Positions 7,554 to 15,002 of a stretch of DNA of 38,843 nucleotides are shown here, piece after piece. Position numbers and translations under genes: made by a program. Source of the stretch: Acidobacteriaceae bacterium. Its GTDB lineage: Bacteria; Acidobacteriota; Terriglobia; Terriglobales; Acidobacteriaceae. The DNA is taken from assembly GCA_003133425.1 (NCBI GenBank), contig PKXI01000317.1:1-38843 (forward strand), read 5' to 3'. The notes below the pieces were generated by a model. That model made no database searches, was not told where the DNA came from, and was given only the letters and a program-made list of their open reading frames with translations. Position 1 is the first letter of the stretch; the number at the start of each line of letters is the position of its first letter.

Positions 7554-7577
7554 CTGTTCACTGATCACTGATCGCTG
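7554..7577 (-). repeat. Heptanucleotide array behind lipoprotein gene
   Basis: Read on the minus strand from the TAA stop, three 7-nt units (CGATCAG, TGATCAG, TGAACAG) follow a partial unit that shares bases with the stop region. Same unit family as the arrays at 5028 and 38100. Confidence 0.6.
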
Positions 7578-8792
7578 TTACGGAGTAACCGCCTGTACCG
7601 AGTGATTGCCGTGAGGAACAATTACCAGCGCGGTTGGGTTTGCGGCGGTCGGATACGGAGTCGCCTGCGTGTTACTCACCACGCCCGTTTCGGGAACCAG
7701 ACGGAAGCCGGAGATCGAATTGCCCAGGCGATTGGCGGTATACACGAAGCGGCCCAGCGCCGGGTCGACTGCGATTGCGACCGGCTGGGTATCCGTTGCG
7801 TAGACCAGGCTGCTGTTGCTGTTGATGATGGCCGAAGGTGTTCCGGTTGGCAGGGCAATGTTGTAGCCCGTAATCGACGAATCCAGCGAGTTGGAAACGT
7901 AAATATAAATGCCACGCGGGTCGATCACAACGGCGGAGGGTTGGTTGCCGGTTTTAAAGGGGCCGTTGACCAGGAAGTTGAGAACGCCGCCGGCCTGAAT
8001 CGAGTAACCGATCAACTGATTGGAGGCGAAGTCGGTGACATAGATAAACCGGTTGACGGGATCGCCAGAAATACTGGAAGGCTTGACGCCGGCCTTGTAA
8101 GGACTGCCTCCGGTTGCCGTCAACGCACCGCCGGAGCCCACGGAATAGCCGAAGACCCATCCGGGATTGGCTGCGCTCGTAGGCGTTCCGCCGGGATTGT
8201 AGGCGGAAGCGTCATAGGTGGCGACATAGACGTTATTGTTGTTGGCCAGCACTGTCACCGCCGTGGGCACGATTGAATCACCCGGGAAGGCGGGAACGAT
8301 GAGATTCTGCTGTGAAGTCGCGGCGCCGATTACGCCCAGGTTCGAGAGAGGATACTCGGTGAGCGTGGCAGTAGTGGTTCCGGAGACTACATACAGGAAG
8401 TTGTTGGCGGAGTTTACGGCCAGGGCAACTGGAGCGGCGCTAAAAGTGATCGTCTCCTGCTTGGTCAGCACCCCGTTGGTTGCGATGGAGAAGTGCACCA
8501 CGTTCTTGCTGGTCGCATTCGCTACGTAGAGGTGATAGAAGTTGGCGGTGACGGCCAAGGCAACCGGGCCCACGCCGCCGGAGGGGACTGCCGGAGCGTC
8601 CACGCGCAGCGCGCCGGACTGGGAGTCCACCGCGTAGGTTTCAATCTGTCCTGCGCTTCCGGTTCCGGAGCCGACTGAGTCGGCAACGAAAACATAGTCG
8701 ATGGTGACAAGCTGGCAGGCTGTCAAAAGTGTGGCCACCAGAAGGCCTACCGTAGAGACCAGAAACAGCTGGCTCAATTTGCTGAACTTCAT
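7578..8792 (-). CDS. Beta-propeller (YVTN/lactonase-like) lipoprotein 1
   Basis: A 404-residue predicted lipoprotein with lipobox LLTAC (Cys26) after a short basic N-terminus (MKFSKLSQLF), followed by a run of about seven beta-propeller blades. The blades show the repeating pattern (hydrophobic)-Y-V-(A/S/T)-N/D with a following xGYxI/xGFxL strand, for example FIYVTDFASNQLIGYSI, YIYVSNSLDSSITGYNI and FVYTANRLGNSISGFRL. The fold is that of YVTN-repeat and 6-phosphogluconolactonase-type propellers, but no catalytic assignment can be made; export as a lipoprotein argues for an envelope binding or scaffold role. Start at 8792 follows GAAGGAAG. It is the last of three tandem paralogues on this strand and has its own terminator. 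Confidence 0.85.
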   Translation of the reverse strand: MKFSKLSQLFLVSTVGLLVATLLTACQLVTIDYVFVADSVGSGTGSAGQIETYAVDSQSGALRVDAPAVPSGGVGPVALAVTANFYHLYVANATSKNVVHFSIATNGVLTKQETITFSAAPVALAVNSANNFLYVVSGTTTATLTEYPLSNLGVIGAATSQQNLIVPAFPGDSIVPTAVTVLANNNNVYVATYDASAYNPGGTPTSAANPGWVFGYSVGSGGALTATGGSPYKAGVKPSSISGDPVNRFIYVTDFASNQLIGYSIQAGGVLNFLVNGPFKTGNQPSAVVIDPRGIYIYVSNSLDSSITGYNIALPTGTPSAIINSNSSLVYATDTQPVAIAVDPALGRFVYTANRLGNSISGFRLVPETGVVSNTQATPYPTAANPTALVIVPHGNHSVQAVTP

Positions 8793-8859
8793 GCGCTTCC
8801 TTCGTTGTGGGCCATCAGGTTCTAGCCCCAGGAAAACTCGTTTAGGTTGCCCCGTAGAT

Positions 8860-8865
8860 ATTGTA
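8860..8865 (-). promoter_or_regulatory. Candidate -10 TACAAT upstream of lipoprotein 1
   Basis: On the minus strand TACAAT lies 67 bases before the start and is part of a 12-nt block GGCTTTTACAAT that recurs upstream of the third paralogue. No clear -35 is visible. Confidence 0.4.
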
Positions 8866-8929
8866 AAAGCCCGGTACGGGGTGTTGCTACCAGCACCGTT
8901 TCGGGCACTGGGGCGATTTCAGACTCTCT

Positions 8930-10171
8930 CTAGTGCACGCCGGCGCCTGTGCCATTGTGCGGAATCGCGGCGATGGCTGTTGGCTGATTATTCGACGAGT
9001 ACGGAGAGAATTGCGAAACCAGAAGCGTGCCGGCAGTCTGACTCAACTGAAAGCCGGAGACGTCGTTGCCAAGAAAGTTGGCAGTGTAAAGAAAATGGTT
9101 GGTCGACGGATCGATTCCGATGGCCACCGGCTGCAACCCCGTTGGGTAACTGCCGATAGGCGTGAGCACGCCATTGCTCATGGAGTAGGCCGAAATCGAG
9201 GAGTCAGTTGAATTTGTGACATAGGCGAAACTGAACGACGGATTAACCACAATCGCGGAGGGCGCATTGCCGGTCGGGAACGGGCTGCCGGCGAGCGGAA
9301 TCAATTGCCCGGATGCAACCGAGAAGCCCCGGACATTGCTGCTCGTGTAGTCGGTTAAGTAAACATACTTGCTGGACGCATCGCTTGCGATCGCGGACGG
9401 CAAAATGCCGGCTGCAAAGGGCGAACCGGCCAACGGCGTGAGCACGCCGCCGGAGCCAACTGAGAAGCCGAAAACATAGCCTGCATTGGGGGCGACTGAG
9501 GAGTCGTATGCGGTGACGTAGACGAACGTACCCGAAGCCAGAACGTTGACTCCGGTGGGTACAATCACGTCGGCAGGTTTGCCGGCCAGCTTGAGCGGCC
9601 AGTAGTTGGCGCTGATACCCGCATTGGTGGCGGCTGGCTGAATGCAAACAGTCGCGGTGCAAGGCGCGCTGCTGGCCGACCCGCCGGCGGCGAGGGGAAA
9701 CACCGCAATCGAGCCGGAGCACGGGGCAGCGGTGGAGCAGGTTGGCAGCGGCTGGTAGGTGTCTACGACGAACAGGTTGGATGCGTTTGCCGCGACTGCA
9801 AGCGGAAACACGCCCGGCGTATTGACGGTGTTATACGGATAGAGCTTGCCGTCGTTGCCGATGACGAACTGGACGATGTTGTTGTCGTCCTGGTTCACGA
9901 CAAACAGGTTCGTGTTGTCGGACGAAACGGCTTCGGCAATGGGAAAACGTCCCCCGGAAGGGACAGGCGAGGCGGGAATCTGACGCATATGGCCCGACTC
10001 CGAGTTGACCTCGAATATGTTGATCTCACCGTAGTTATTGGGGCCAGCGGCTTTGGAACTGGCCACGAAGACAAAGTCCACGGTGAGAGTGGCACAGGCA
10101 GTCATAAGTCCAGCTACCAGGATGCTGGCCGCGGAGACCAGCAGCAGCTGGCTCGATTTGTTGAACTTCAT
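8930..10171 (-). CDS. Beta-propeller (YVTN/lactonase-like) lipoprotein 2
   Basis: A 413-residue paralogue of the genes on either side. I chose the ATG at 10171 (MKFNKSSQLL) over the ATG two codons upstream because it aligns with the starts of both paralogues and puts the lipobox (LMTAC) Cys at residue 26, as in both of them. Blades of the YVTN type follow, for example YVYLTDYTSSNVRGFSV, FAYVTNSTDSSISAYSM and FLYTANFLGNDVSGFQL. A 50-residue insert with several cysteines (CSTAAPCSG, CTATVCIQP) near residues 140-170 is absent from lipoprotein 1. The gene is 137 bases upstream of lipoprotein 1; no good terminator is seen between them, so co-transcription is possible. Function unknown. Confidence 0.85.
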   Translation of the reverse strand: MKFNKSSQLLLVSAASILVAGLMTACATLTVDFVFVASSKAAGPNNYGEINIFEVNSESGHMRQIPASPVPSGGRFPIAEAVSSDNTNLFVVNQDDNNIVQFVIGNDGKLYPYNTVNTPGVFPLAVAANASNLFVVDTYQPLPTCSTAAPCSGSIAVFPLAAGGSASSAPCTATVCIQPAATNAGISANYWPLKLAGKPADVIVPTGVNVLASGTFVYVTAYDSSVAPNAGYVFGFSVGSGGVLTPLAGSPFAAGILPSAIASDASSKYVYLTDYTSSNVRGFSVASGQLIPLAGSPFPTGNAPSAIVVNPSFSFAYVTNSTDSSISAYSMSNGVLTPIGSYPTGLQPVAIGIDPSTNHFLYTANFLGNDVSGFQLSQTAGTLLVSQFSPYSSNNQPTAIAAIPHNGTGAGVH

Positions 10172-10290
10172 GCGCATCTTTCGTCACGGGGCCGGAAAAG
10201 CAGGCCCCTAAAAAACCAGGTTTGGAATCGAACCCCAAAGCGCCCAGGGAAAAGCCGCGCCCGGCATTCGGCTACGTTCTTTAAGACTTC

Positions 10291-10313
10291 CCCCGGAACC
10301 CTGCCGGGGGTCT
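10291..10313 (-). terminator. Hairpin downstream of lipoprotein 3 gene
   Basis: A GC-rich 7-bp stem (CCCCCGG/CCGGGGG) with a 7-nt loop lies about 75 bases past the stop of lipoprotein 3 on the minus strand. There is no clean T-tract, so terminator function is uncertain. Confidence 0.4.
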
Positions 10314-10385
10314 CAGGCGAACCGGCTGGCACCCAGGCCAACTTGCTCGCCGACACCAGCCGCCATTTTGAAGCGGCACTGATCG

Positions 10386-11726
10386 TTAGTTCGTTCGCCC
10401 GTCAATCAGGCACCAATTAGCCGGACCTTGGAGCTTGTAGCTGCTGGCCACTTTAAGACCGTTCAGTACACCGTCGTTCGGGTCGACCACTCGGCCCGTA
10501 ATGGTCGAGTCGACGAAGTTGGCGGTGTAAATGAACTGATCGGAGGGGTCCTCAACCAGGCACTGGGGGCCCGATCCCGTTCCGTAGGTGGAGGGGGTCA
10601 GGAAGGAGAGCAGATAAGAGGGCGAACTGGAGATGAAATACCCGGAAAGGCCGCTTCCCGGGTTGTTGGTCCCCGTCGTATTGTTCCCCTGGTTGGCCAC
10701 ATAGAGGAACTTGCCCTTCGATTCCACCATCAGGTAGATAGGATTGGCCAGCGTGGGATCGTCGGGAACAATACCCCCGGTTTGCGCCTGGAGCGCGCCG
10801 TTGTTGCCCACCGAGAAGGGCAGAATCTGGCTGGGATAGATGCCGGCGGGGAAGGTGCCGCCCGACGGGATTGTGACCGGCTCATTATCGAGCACATAGA
10901 TCACGCTGTTGGCATTCACGATTGCTGTCGCCTTGCTGATATTCAGCGGCTGTGGGCTGTTCTGGCCCAGAGTCAACTGACCGTTCGAGCCGGAATACAC
11001 ATATGGAAACACGCTGTCGCCGGTTGCGGGGGTCCCGCTGAGTGTGAAGACGTAACCGGCGGACATGACAAAGTCAATGGGACTGGCGGGAACCGGGAAG
11101 TAGGTCAGCGGCGATCCGCCTGACGATGTTACCTGAGCATTCACTACCAGCGTCAGGCGACCTGTCGTCTGGTTAATCTGAAAAATTGTGATGTCGCCGC
11201 AGGTGGTTGCCGAAGCGCCCAGCGCAAGCTTGCAGGTGGCGTTCGACGGAGAATCGTGGTCCAGCACCATCAGGTAGTTGCCGGAGCCGTCGGCGATCAA
11301 CCGGAACGGGTTGACGCCCTGCGTGTAGAAGGTCGCCTGGGGGCTGAGAATGCCATTCCCACCCAGAGCGAACTCGGTGATATTGGAGTTCTGACAGGGA
11401 TTGGCAGTGGTGCAGGTGGAACCGCCCTGGGCATTCACGCCCTGGTTCAGGACATAAAGAAACCGGCTTCCAGTAACCAGTACGGCGCGGCCCGGGTTGG
11501 CGCCACCGGAGGAAACGGGCAGCCCGTTGATGGGGGTCAGGAAACCAGTATTGTGATCAATCTTGTAGCCACTGATGATGCCGTTACCAGTGGACTGGGC
11601 TGTTACTGTTCCCGTGACATAGATAAAACCGACAGTATAACTACGAACGCAAGACGAAACGCCGAGAATAACGCCAGCTGAGAGGGCGCTGATCAGAAGT
11701 GCCTTGCCGAATTTCGTGAACTTCAT
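10386..11726 (-). CDS. Beta-propeller (YVTN/lactonase-like) lipoprotein 3
   Basis: The first and longest of the three tandem paralogues, 446 residues. The N-terminus MKFTKFGKALLISALSAG leads to lipobox GVSSC, again with Cys26. The propeller blades are more divergent and have longer insertions (for example CTTANPCQNS near residue 105 and CKLALGASATTCGD near 165, each with a Cys pair), but the pattern persists in FLYVANQGNNTTG and FIYTANFVDSTITGRVV. Start at 11726 follows GAAGGAA. A -10-like TACAAT block lies 84 bases upstream. The cysteine pairs would suit disulfides in the periplasm or outside the cell. Function unknown; a cell-surface binding role is a guess. Confidence 0.85.
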   Translation of the reverse strand: MKFTKFGKALLISALSAGVILGVSSCVRSYTVGFIYVTGTVTAQSTGNGIISGYKIDHNTGFLTPINGLPVSSGGANPGRAVLVTGSRFLYVLNQGVNAQGGSTCTTANPCQNSNITEFALGGNGILSPQATFYTQGVNPFRLIADGSGNYLMVLDHDSPSNATCKLALGASATTCGDITIFQINQTTGRLTLVVNAQVTSSGGSPLTYFPVPASPIDFVMSAGYVFTLSGTPATGDSVFPYVYSGSNGQLTLGQNSPQPLNISKATAIVNANSVIYVLDNEPVTIPSGGTFPAGIYPSQILPFSVGNNGALQAQTGGIVPDDPTLANPIYLMVESKGKFLYVANQGNNTTGTNNPGSGLSGYFISSSPSYLLSFLTPSTYGTGSGPQCLVEDPSDQFIYTANFVDSTITGRVVDPNDGVLNGLKVASSYKLQGPANWCLIDGRTN

Positions 11727-11809
11727 GCGATTCCTTCATCCTGGTCAGGCGTGCGCCGCCAAGTTTGCTAGTTCCACAGCAGAGCTGGGTTGGGACGGGT
11801 CCCTGATGC

Positions 11810-11815
11810 ATTGTA
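11810..11815 (-). promoter_or_regulatory. Candidate -10 TACAAT upstream of lipoprotein 3
   Basis: TACAAT on the minus strand, 84 bases before the start, within the block GGCTTTTACAAT that is identical upstream of lipoprotein 1. The flanks are not conserved, which points to a functional site. Confidence 0.4.
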
Positions 11816-12065
11816 AAAGCCAAGGGCTGTTTGTGCCTAGTTTCGGCTAAAGACTGGGTAAAACAAGACATTTTCCAGGGCGCCTATACCCCGGACACAA
11901 CCCAATCCACTCCTCGGCCCTGTTGCTTTCCAGTTGATTACGCAGTTGCAGTTTGGACGTCCGGGCGCCAGGAAATGTCAACGCGCCCACGCCGGGAAAA
12001 GTGAGTGTCCAGCCTCAATGACCCGAATGCGCCCCGACGACAAAAAATGCTATTGCCGTCAGAGT

Positions 12066-12119
12066 AAGAAACCGGCCATTGGCGGCCTTTTCGCTGTGGC
12101 GCCCAGGTGAGAGCGCCAC
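12066..12119 (-). terminator. Hairpins downstream of M13 peptidase gene
   Basis: Two structures follow the stop on the minus strand: a perfect 7-bp stem (GTGGCGC/GCGCCAC, 12096-12119, 10-nt loop), then a GGCC/GGCC hairpin ending in GGTTTCTT. The second is the more terminator-like. Confidence 0.4.
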
Positions 12120-12143
12120 GGCTTGGTTGCTTGCCGGGCCCGT

Positions 12144-14237
12144 TTACCAAACGCGGCAGGAGTTAGCCGGATACATGGGCTGGCCCTTGGTGCAGCCGAA
12201 CGCCTTCCCGAACTCGTCGAAATTCTGCACCGAGCCGTTAACGCGCCATTGCCCGGGCGAGTGGGGATCGACCAGCGCAGCCTGGCGGGACGCCTGGTCA
12301 GTCTGGTTTTGGCACCACACCTGCGCGAAGCCAAGGAAGTAGCGCTGCGCCTCGGTGTAGCCGTCGATCTTGTCGCCGATCGTCTTGTGTTGTGCCGCCA
12401 GCGTATCCAGCAGCGCCATGTAGGCAATGCGCAGGCCGCCGTTGTCGGCGGTATTCTCGCCCAGGGTCAGCTTTCCGTTCAGATGCTGCGCCGGTGTATC
12501 GCCCTTGGCCGGAGCTGCCTCAAAGCCGCTGTACTCATTGGCTACGCAATCGGTCCGCTCGGTAAAAGCCTTGCGATCATCGGCCGTCTGCCACTCGCGC
12601 AGGTTGCCCTGGCCGTCATACTTCGAGCCTTCGTCGTCGAAGCCATGCGTCATTTCGTGGCCAATGACCACGCCGATGCCGCCGAAGTTGACCGCAGGGT
12701 CAATCTTGAAGTCGAAGAACGGCGGCTGCAGAATGCCGGCCGGGAAGTTGATGTCGTTGAACGATGGGTTGTAGTAGGCGTTGACGGTGGGAGGCGTCAT
12801 GCCCCACTCCTTCTCATCCACCGGCTTACCCAGCTTGGCGTAGTTGTAGTTGCGCTCGTAAACAGCGGCATGGTGCTCGTTGCCGATCAGGTCGGTTGCG
12901 TCCACCTTCACGCTTGAGTAGTCGCGCCACTTTTCCGGATAGCCGATCTTGTTGCGGACCATCGCCAGCTTCTGTTCTGCCGCTTTCTTGGTGTCGTCGC
13001 CCATCCAGGGCAGCGTCTTGATGTCGTCGCCCAGAGACTTTTCGAGGGAAGCCACCAGCTTGTCCATGCTGTCTTTGGCCGCGGGCGGGAAGTTCTCCTT
13101 GACCCAGTCCTGGCCAACTGCCTCGCCCAGCGCCCGATCGGTCATGCTCGAGCACTGCTTCCAGCGCGCTTCAGGCTCTTCCTGTCCAGACAAGGTCTTG
13201 GAGAAGAAGGCGAAGTTCTCGTCGAAAAACGCCTTGGGCAATTCACGAACTTGCCCGTGCAGCACGTGCCAGCGCAGATAACTCTTCCACGAATCCAGTG
13301 GCTCGCTCTTGAGGAGCGCGTCAAGCGAGGTGAAGTAGTTTGGAGTTGCCACGTTCAGGGTGTCGAAGTGGCCGATGCCGACGGCCTTGAAGTATGTGTT
13401 CCAGTCGAAAGAGGACGCGCTCTTCTGGAAGTCGGCAACCGTAAAGATGTGGTAACGATTTTCAGGCTGACGCAGATCGGTGCGGCTGGTGGAGGCTTTG
13501 GCCATCGCAGTCTCGATCTCCATCACCGCGGCGGCCTCTTTGGCTGCCTGATCCGGCGTATCGCCGGCCAGCGTGAACATCTTGTTCAGGTGCTCGATGT
13601 ACTGGGCCCGAATGGCCTTGAAGCGCGCCGAATCCACAATGTAGTAATCACGGTCGGGCAGCGAAATCCCGCCCTGGTAGATCTCGGCAATCTGCTTGGA
13701 GGAGTCCTTGTCGTCCTGGCCAACGCCGAACTCGAAGAAACCGTCGGGCGTGCCTTGGTTCTCAAGCTCGCCGAGCAGGGCAGGGAGCTGGCTGGCATCC
13801 GTCAGGCCGGCGATCTCTTTCCATGCCGGCTGGATGGGCGTGATGCCCTTTTTCTCCACCTCGTCCGTGTTCATGCAGGCGGCAAAGAAGGCTCCGTACT
13901 GCTTCTGCAACGGTGTCTTTGGCGCCTTGGCGGCGGCGTCCAGTTCCTCCCACAGCAGGTAGCGGTTCCGCTCCCGCAGCAGCGAGAACGACCGCGCCCA
14001 GCGCACCTGGTCAGAAGGTATGGGGTTGCTTTTCACCCAGTTCCCGCACGAGTACTGGTAGAAATCGGTGCAGGGATCGGCGGTCTTGTCGATGGCGGAG
14101 AGATCGAAGCTTTTGATCACCGCGGGCGGTTCGGGCTTGTTGGCCTGCGGAGCCGCGGGAGACTGCGCCATCACGGCGCCAGACCCAAACACTCCAGCCG
14201 CCAGAATCAATATCGGAGCGAAACGGAAATAATTCAT
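12144..14237 (-). CDS. M13 family zinc metallopeptidase, exported
   Basis: A neprilysin/PepO-type zinc endopeptidase, 697 residues, normal for the family. The start at 14237 follows AGAGGACA and gives a signal peptide (MNYFRFAPILILAAGVF, ending AVMAQS). An extension to 14354 lacks support. The N-terminal M13 domain includes DPCTDFYQYSCGNWVKSNPIP. The catalytic domain has NAYYNPSFNDINFPAGILQPPFF, the zinc motif HEMTH at 527-531 (GHEMTHGFDDEG), the third ligand in ENTADNGG (Glu594), VWCQNQTDQ, and the family-typical C-terminal CRVW, where the protein ends. It is probably periplasmic and degrades peptides; its substrates are unknown. Followed by hairpins and preceded by a 351-bp divergent intergenic region. 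Confidence 0.95.
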   Translation of the reverse strand: MNYFRFAPILILAAGVFGSGAVMAQSPAAPQANKPEPPAVIKSFDLSAIDKTADPCTDFYQYSCGNWVKSNPIPSDQVRWARSFSLLRERNRYLLWEELDAAAKAPKTPLQKQYGAFFAACMNTDEVEKKGITPIQPAWKEIAGLTDASQLPALLGELENQGTPDGFFEFGVGQDDKDSSKQIAEIYQGGISLPDRDYYIVDSARFKAIRAQYIEHLNKMFTLAGDTPDQAAKEAAAVMEIETAMAKASTSRTDLRQPENRYHIFTVADFQKSASSFDWNTYFKAVGIGHFDTLNVATPNYFTSLDALLKSEPLDSWKSYLRWHVLHGQVRELPKAFFDENFAFFSKTLSGQEEPEARWKQCSSMTDRALGEAVGQDWVKENFPPAAKDSMDKLVASLEKSLGDDIKTLPWMGDDTKKAAEQKLAMVRNKIGYPEKWRDYSSVKVDATDLIGNEHHAAVYERNYNYAKLGKPVDEKEWGMTPPTVNAYYNPSFNDINFPAGILQPPFFDFKIDPAVNFGGIGVVIGHEMTHGFDDEGSKYDGQGNLREWQTADDRKAFTERTDCVANEYSGFEAAPAKGDTPAQHLNGKLTLGENTADNGGLRIAYMALLDTLAAQHKTIGDKIDGYTEAQRYFLGFAQVWCQNQTDQASRQAALVDPHSPGQWRVNGSVQNFDEFGKAFGCTKGQPMYPANSCRVW

Positions 14238-14588
14238 CGAATGTCCTCTTGGAAACACGGTCAACCGGCCAGGTGGATCGGCACGCTGTGAGCTTGCGGA
14301 TGGAGGCCGGGACGGAATTTTAGAACAGCCAAATTGGATCGAGCTGTATTGCATAGCAGCCTATCACGCGCAGGGAGTGGGGAGCGCGCTCCGCTCCGTA
14401 ACGGGACACGCAAATTCGACCATCTCTCACAAAATTCGGAATCTCCGCAGAGACCCTATGTCCTGAAGTCGATTCTCGCGTTTATCATCTGGCAAACAAA
14501 ACTAAAGCCAACCGTTTCAGGCACGTGGTATTCTCTGGCCGCGCCGTTCGTTGTTTTGACGCGAAAACCCGGCGCCTGGAGGTTTCAA
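14238..14588. other. Divergent intergenic region, 351 bp
   Basis: It separates the M13 peptidase gene (minus) from the small protein gene (plus). A TAAAAT hexamer on the minus strand at 14317-14322 is a possible -10 for the peptidase gene, and a perfect 12-bp palindrome GGAGCGCGCTCC lies at 14381-14392. The plus-strand frame is open through much of the region but has no ribosome site and no family features. Confidence 0.45.
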
Positions 14589-14894
14589 ATGCGCATGATG
14601 ATGCTGGTTCAATGTCCCATTGAACCGTTCAACACCCTGGTCAGGAACGGAACAGCGGGGGCGAAGATGAAACAGATTCTCGAGGCCATCAAGCCTGAAC
14701 AAGCCTGGTTCGGCGAACGGGAAGGCAAGCGCGGCGGAATCCTTATCGTGAACGTCGATAGCCCTTCCGATGTCCCCCGACTTGCCGAGCCCTGGTTCCT
14801 TACGTTCAATGCCGAAGTCGAGTTCAGAATTGCCATGACCCCGGAAGAACTGGCCCATTCCGATCTCGCGGGACTTGGCAAGAAATGGGCCTAG
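14589..14894 (+). CDS. Small DUF3303-like protein
   Basis: A 101-residue protein. The start at 14589 is preceded by GGAGGTTT at ideal spacing; a much longer in-frame extension to 14334 is not credible. It starts with a run of hydrophobic strand residues (MRMMMLVQCPIEPFNTLV) and contains KMKQILEAIKPEQAWFGE, GKRGGILIVNVDSPSDVPRL and AEPWFLTFNAEVEFRIAMTPEEL. This matches a family of roughly 95-100-residue, single-domain ferredoxin-like proteins often labelled DUF3303 or, wrongly in my view, pantothenate synthetase. The fold suggests a dimeric alpha/beta barrel with a small-molecule or stress role. Cytosolic; no signal peptide. Confidence 0.8.
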   Translation: MRMMMLVQCPIEPFNTLVRNGTAGAKMKQILEAIKPEQAWFGEREGKRGGILIVNVDSPSDVPRLAEPWFLTFNAEVEFRIAMTPEELAHSDLAGLGKKWA

Positions 14895-14945
14895 AAATCT
14901 GAATCTTCGGGCCAGAAACTCGCCTTAGAAACATGCTTGGATGTT

Positions 14946-14997
14946 CGCCTCCTGGAGTAGCTTTGTTAGACTTCCCTTTCAAATCCTCCAGGAGGCG
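14946..14997 (+). promoter_or_regulatory. Shine-Dalgarno-sequestering inverted repeat
   Basis: CGCCTCCTGGAG (14946-14957) is perfectly complementary to CTCCAGGAGGCG (14986-14997), with a 28-nt loop. The second arm contains the AGGAGG ribosome site of the gene starting at 15003. A 12-bp GC-rich stem would hide that site in the mRNA. Confidence 0.6.
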
Positions 14998-15002
14998 TTC
15001 GC

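Larger units (their letters stand above)
7274..7577. other. Intergenic region, 304 bp
   Basis: No gene is seen. It holds the ribosome site of the gene to its left, a 7-bp-stem hairpin at 7448-7465 (CGGAGAT-GAAT-ATCTCCG), and then the terminator (7523-7551) and heptamer array (7554-7577) of the gene to its right. No convincing promoter pair was identified. Confidence 0.5.
11727..12143. other. Intergenic region, 417 bp
   Basis: No gene is supported; short frames here have no ribosome site and unlikely composition. It contains the lipoprotein 3 leader with its TACAAT block (11810-11815), a featureless central part, and at the right end the hairpins that follow the M13 peptidase gene. Confidence 0.5.

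Noticed and set aside
7578..11726. Annotation of the three propellers as 6-phosphogluconolactonase
   Set aside because: They are lipobox proteins outside any pentose-phosphate context, and the propeller fold alone does not show that activity.
13251..14291. Long plus-strand frame opposite the M13 peptidase
   Set aside because: No family features or ribosome site; the opposite strand encodes a complete peptidase with HEMTH.
14589..14894. Pantothenate synthetase
   Set aside because: At 101 residues with no ATP-grasp or HIGH-type motifs it cannot be PanC; it is a DUF3303-like protein.
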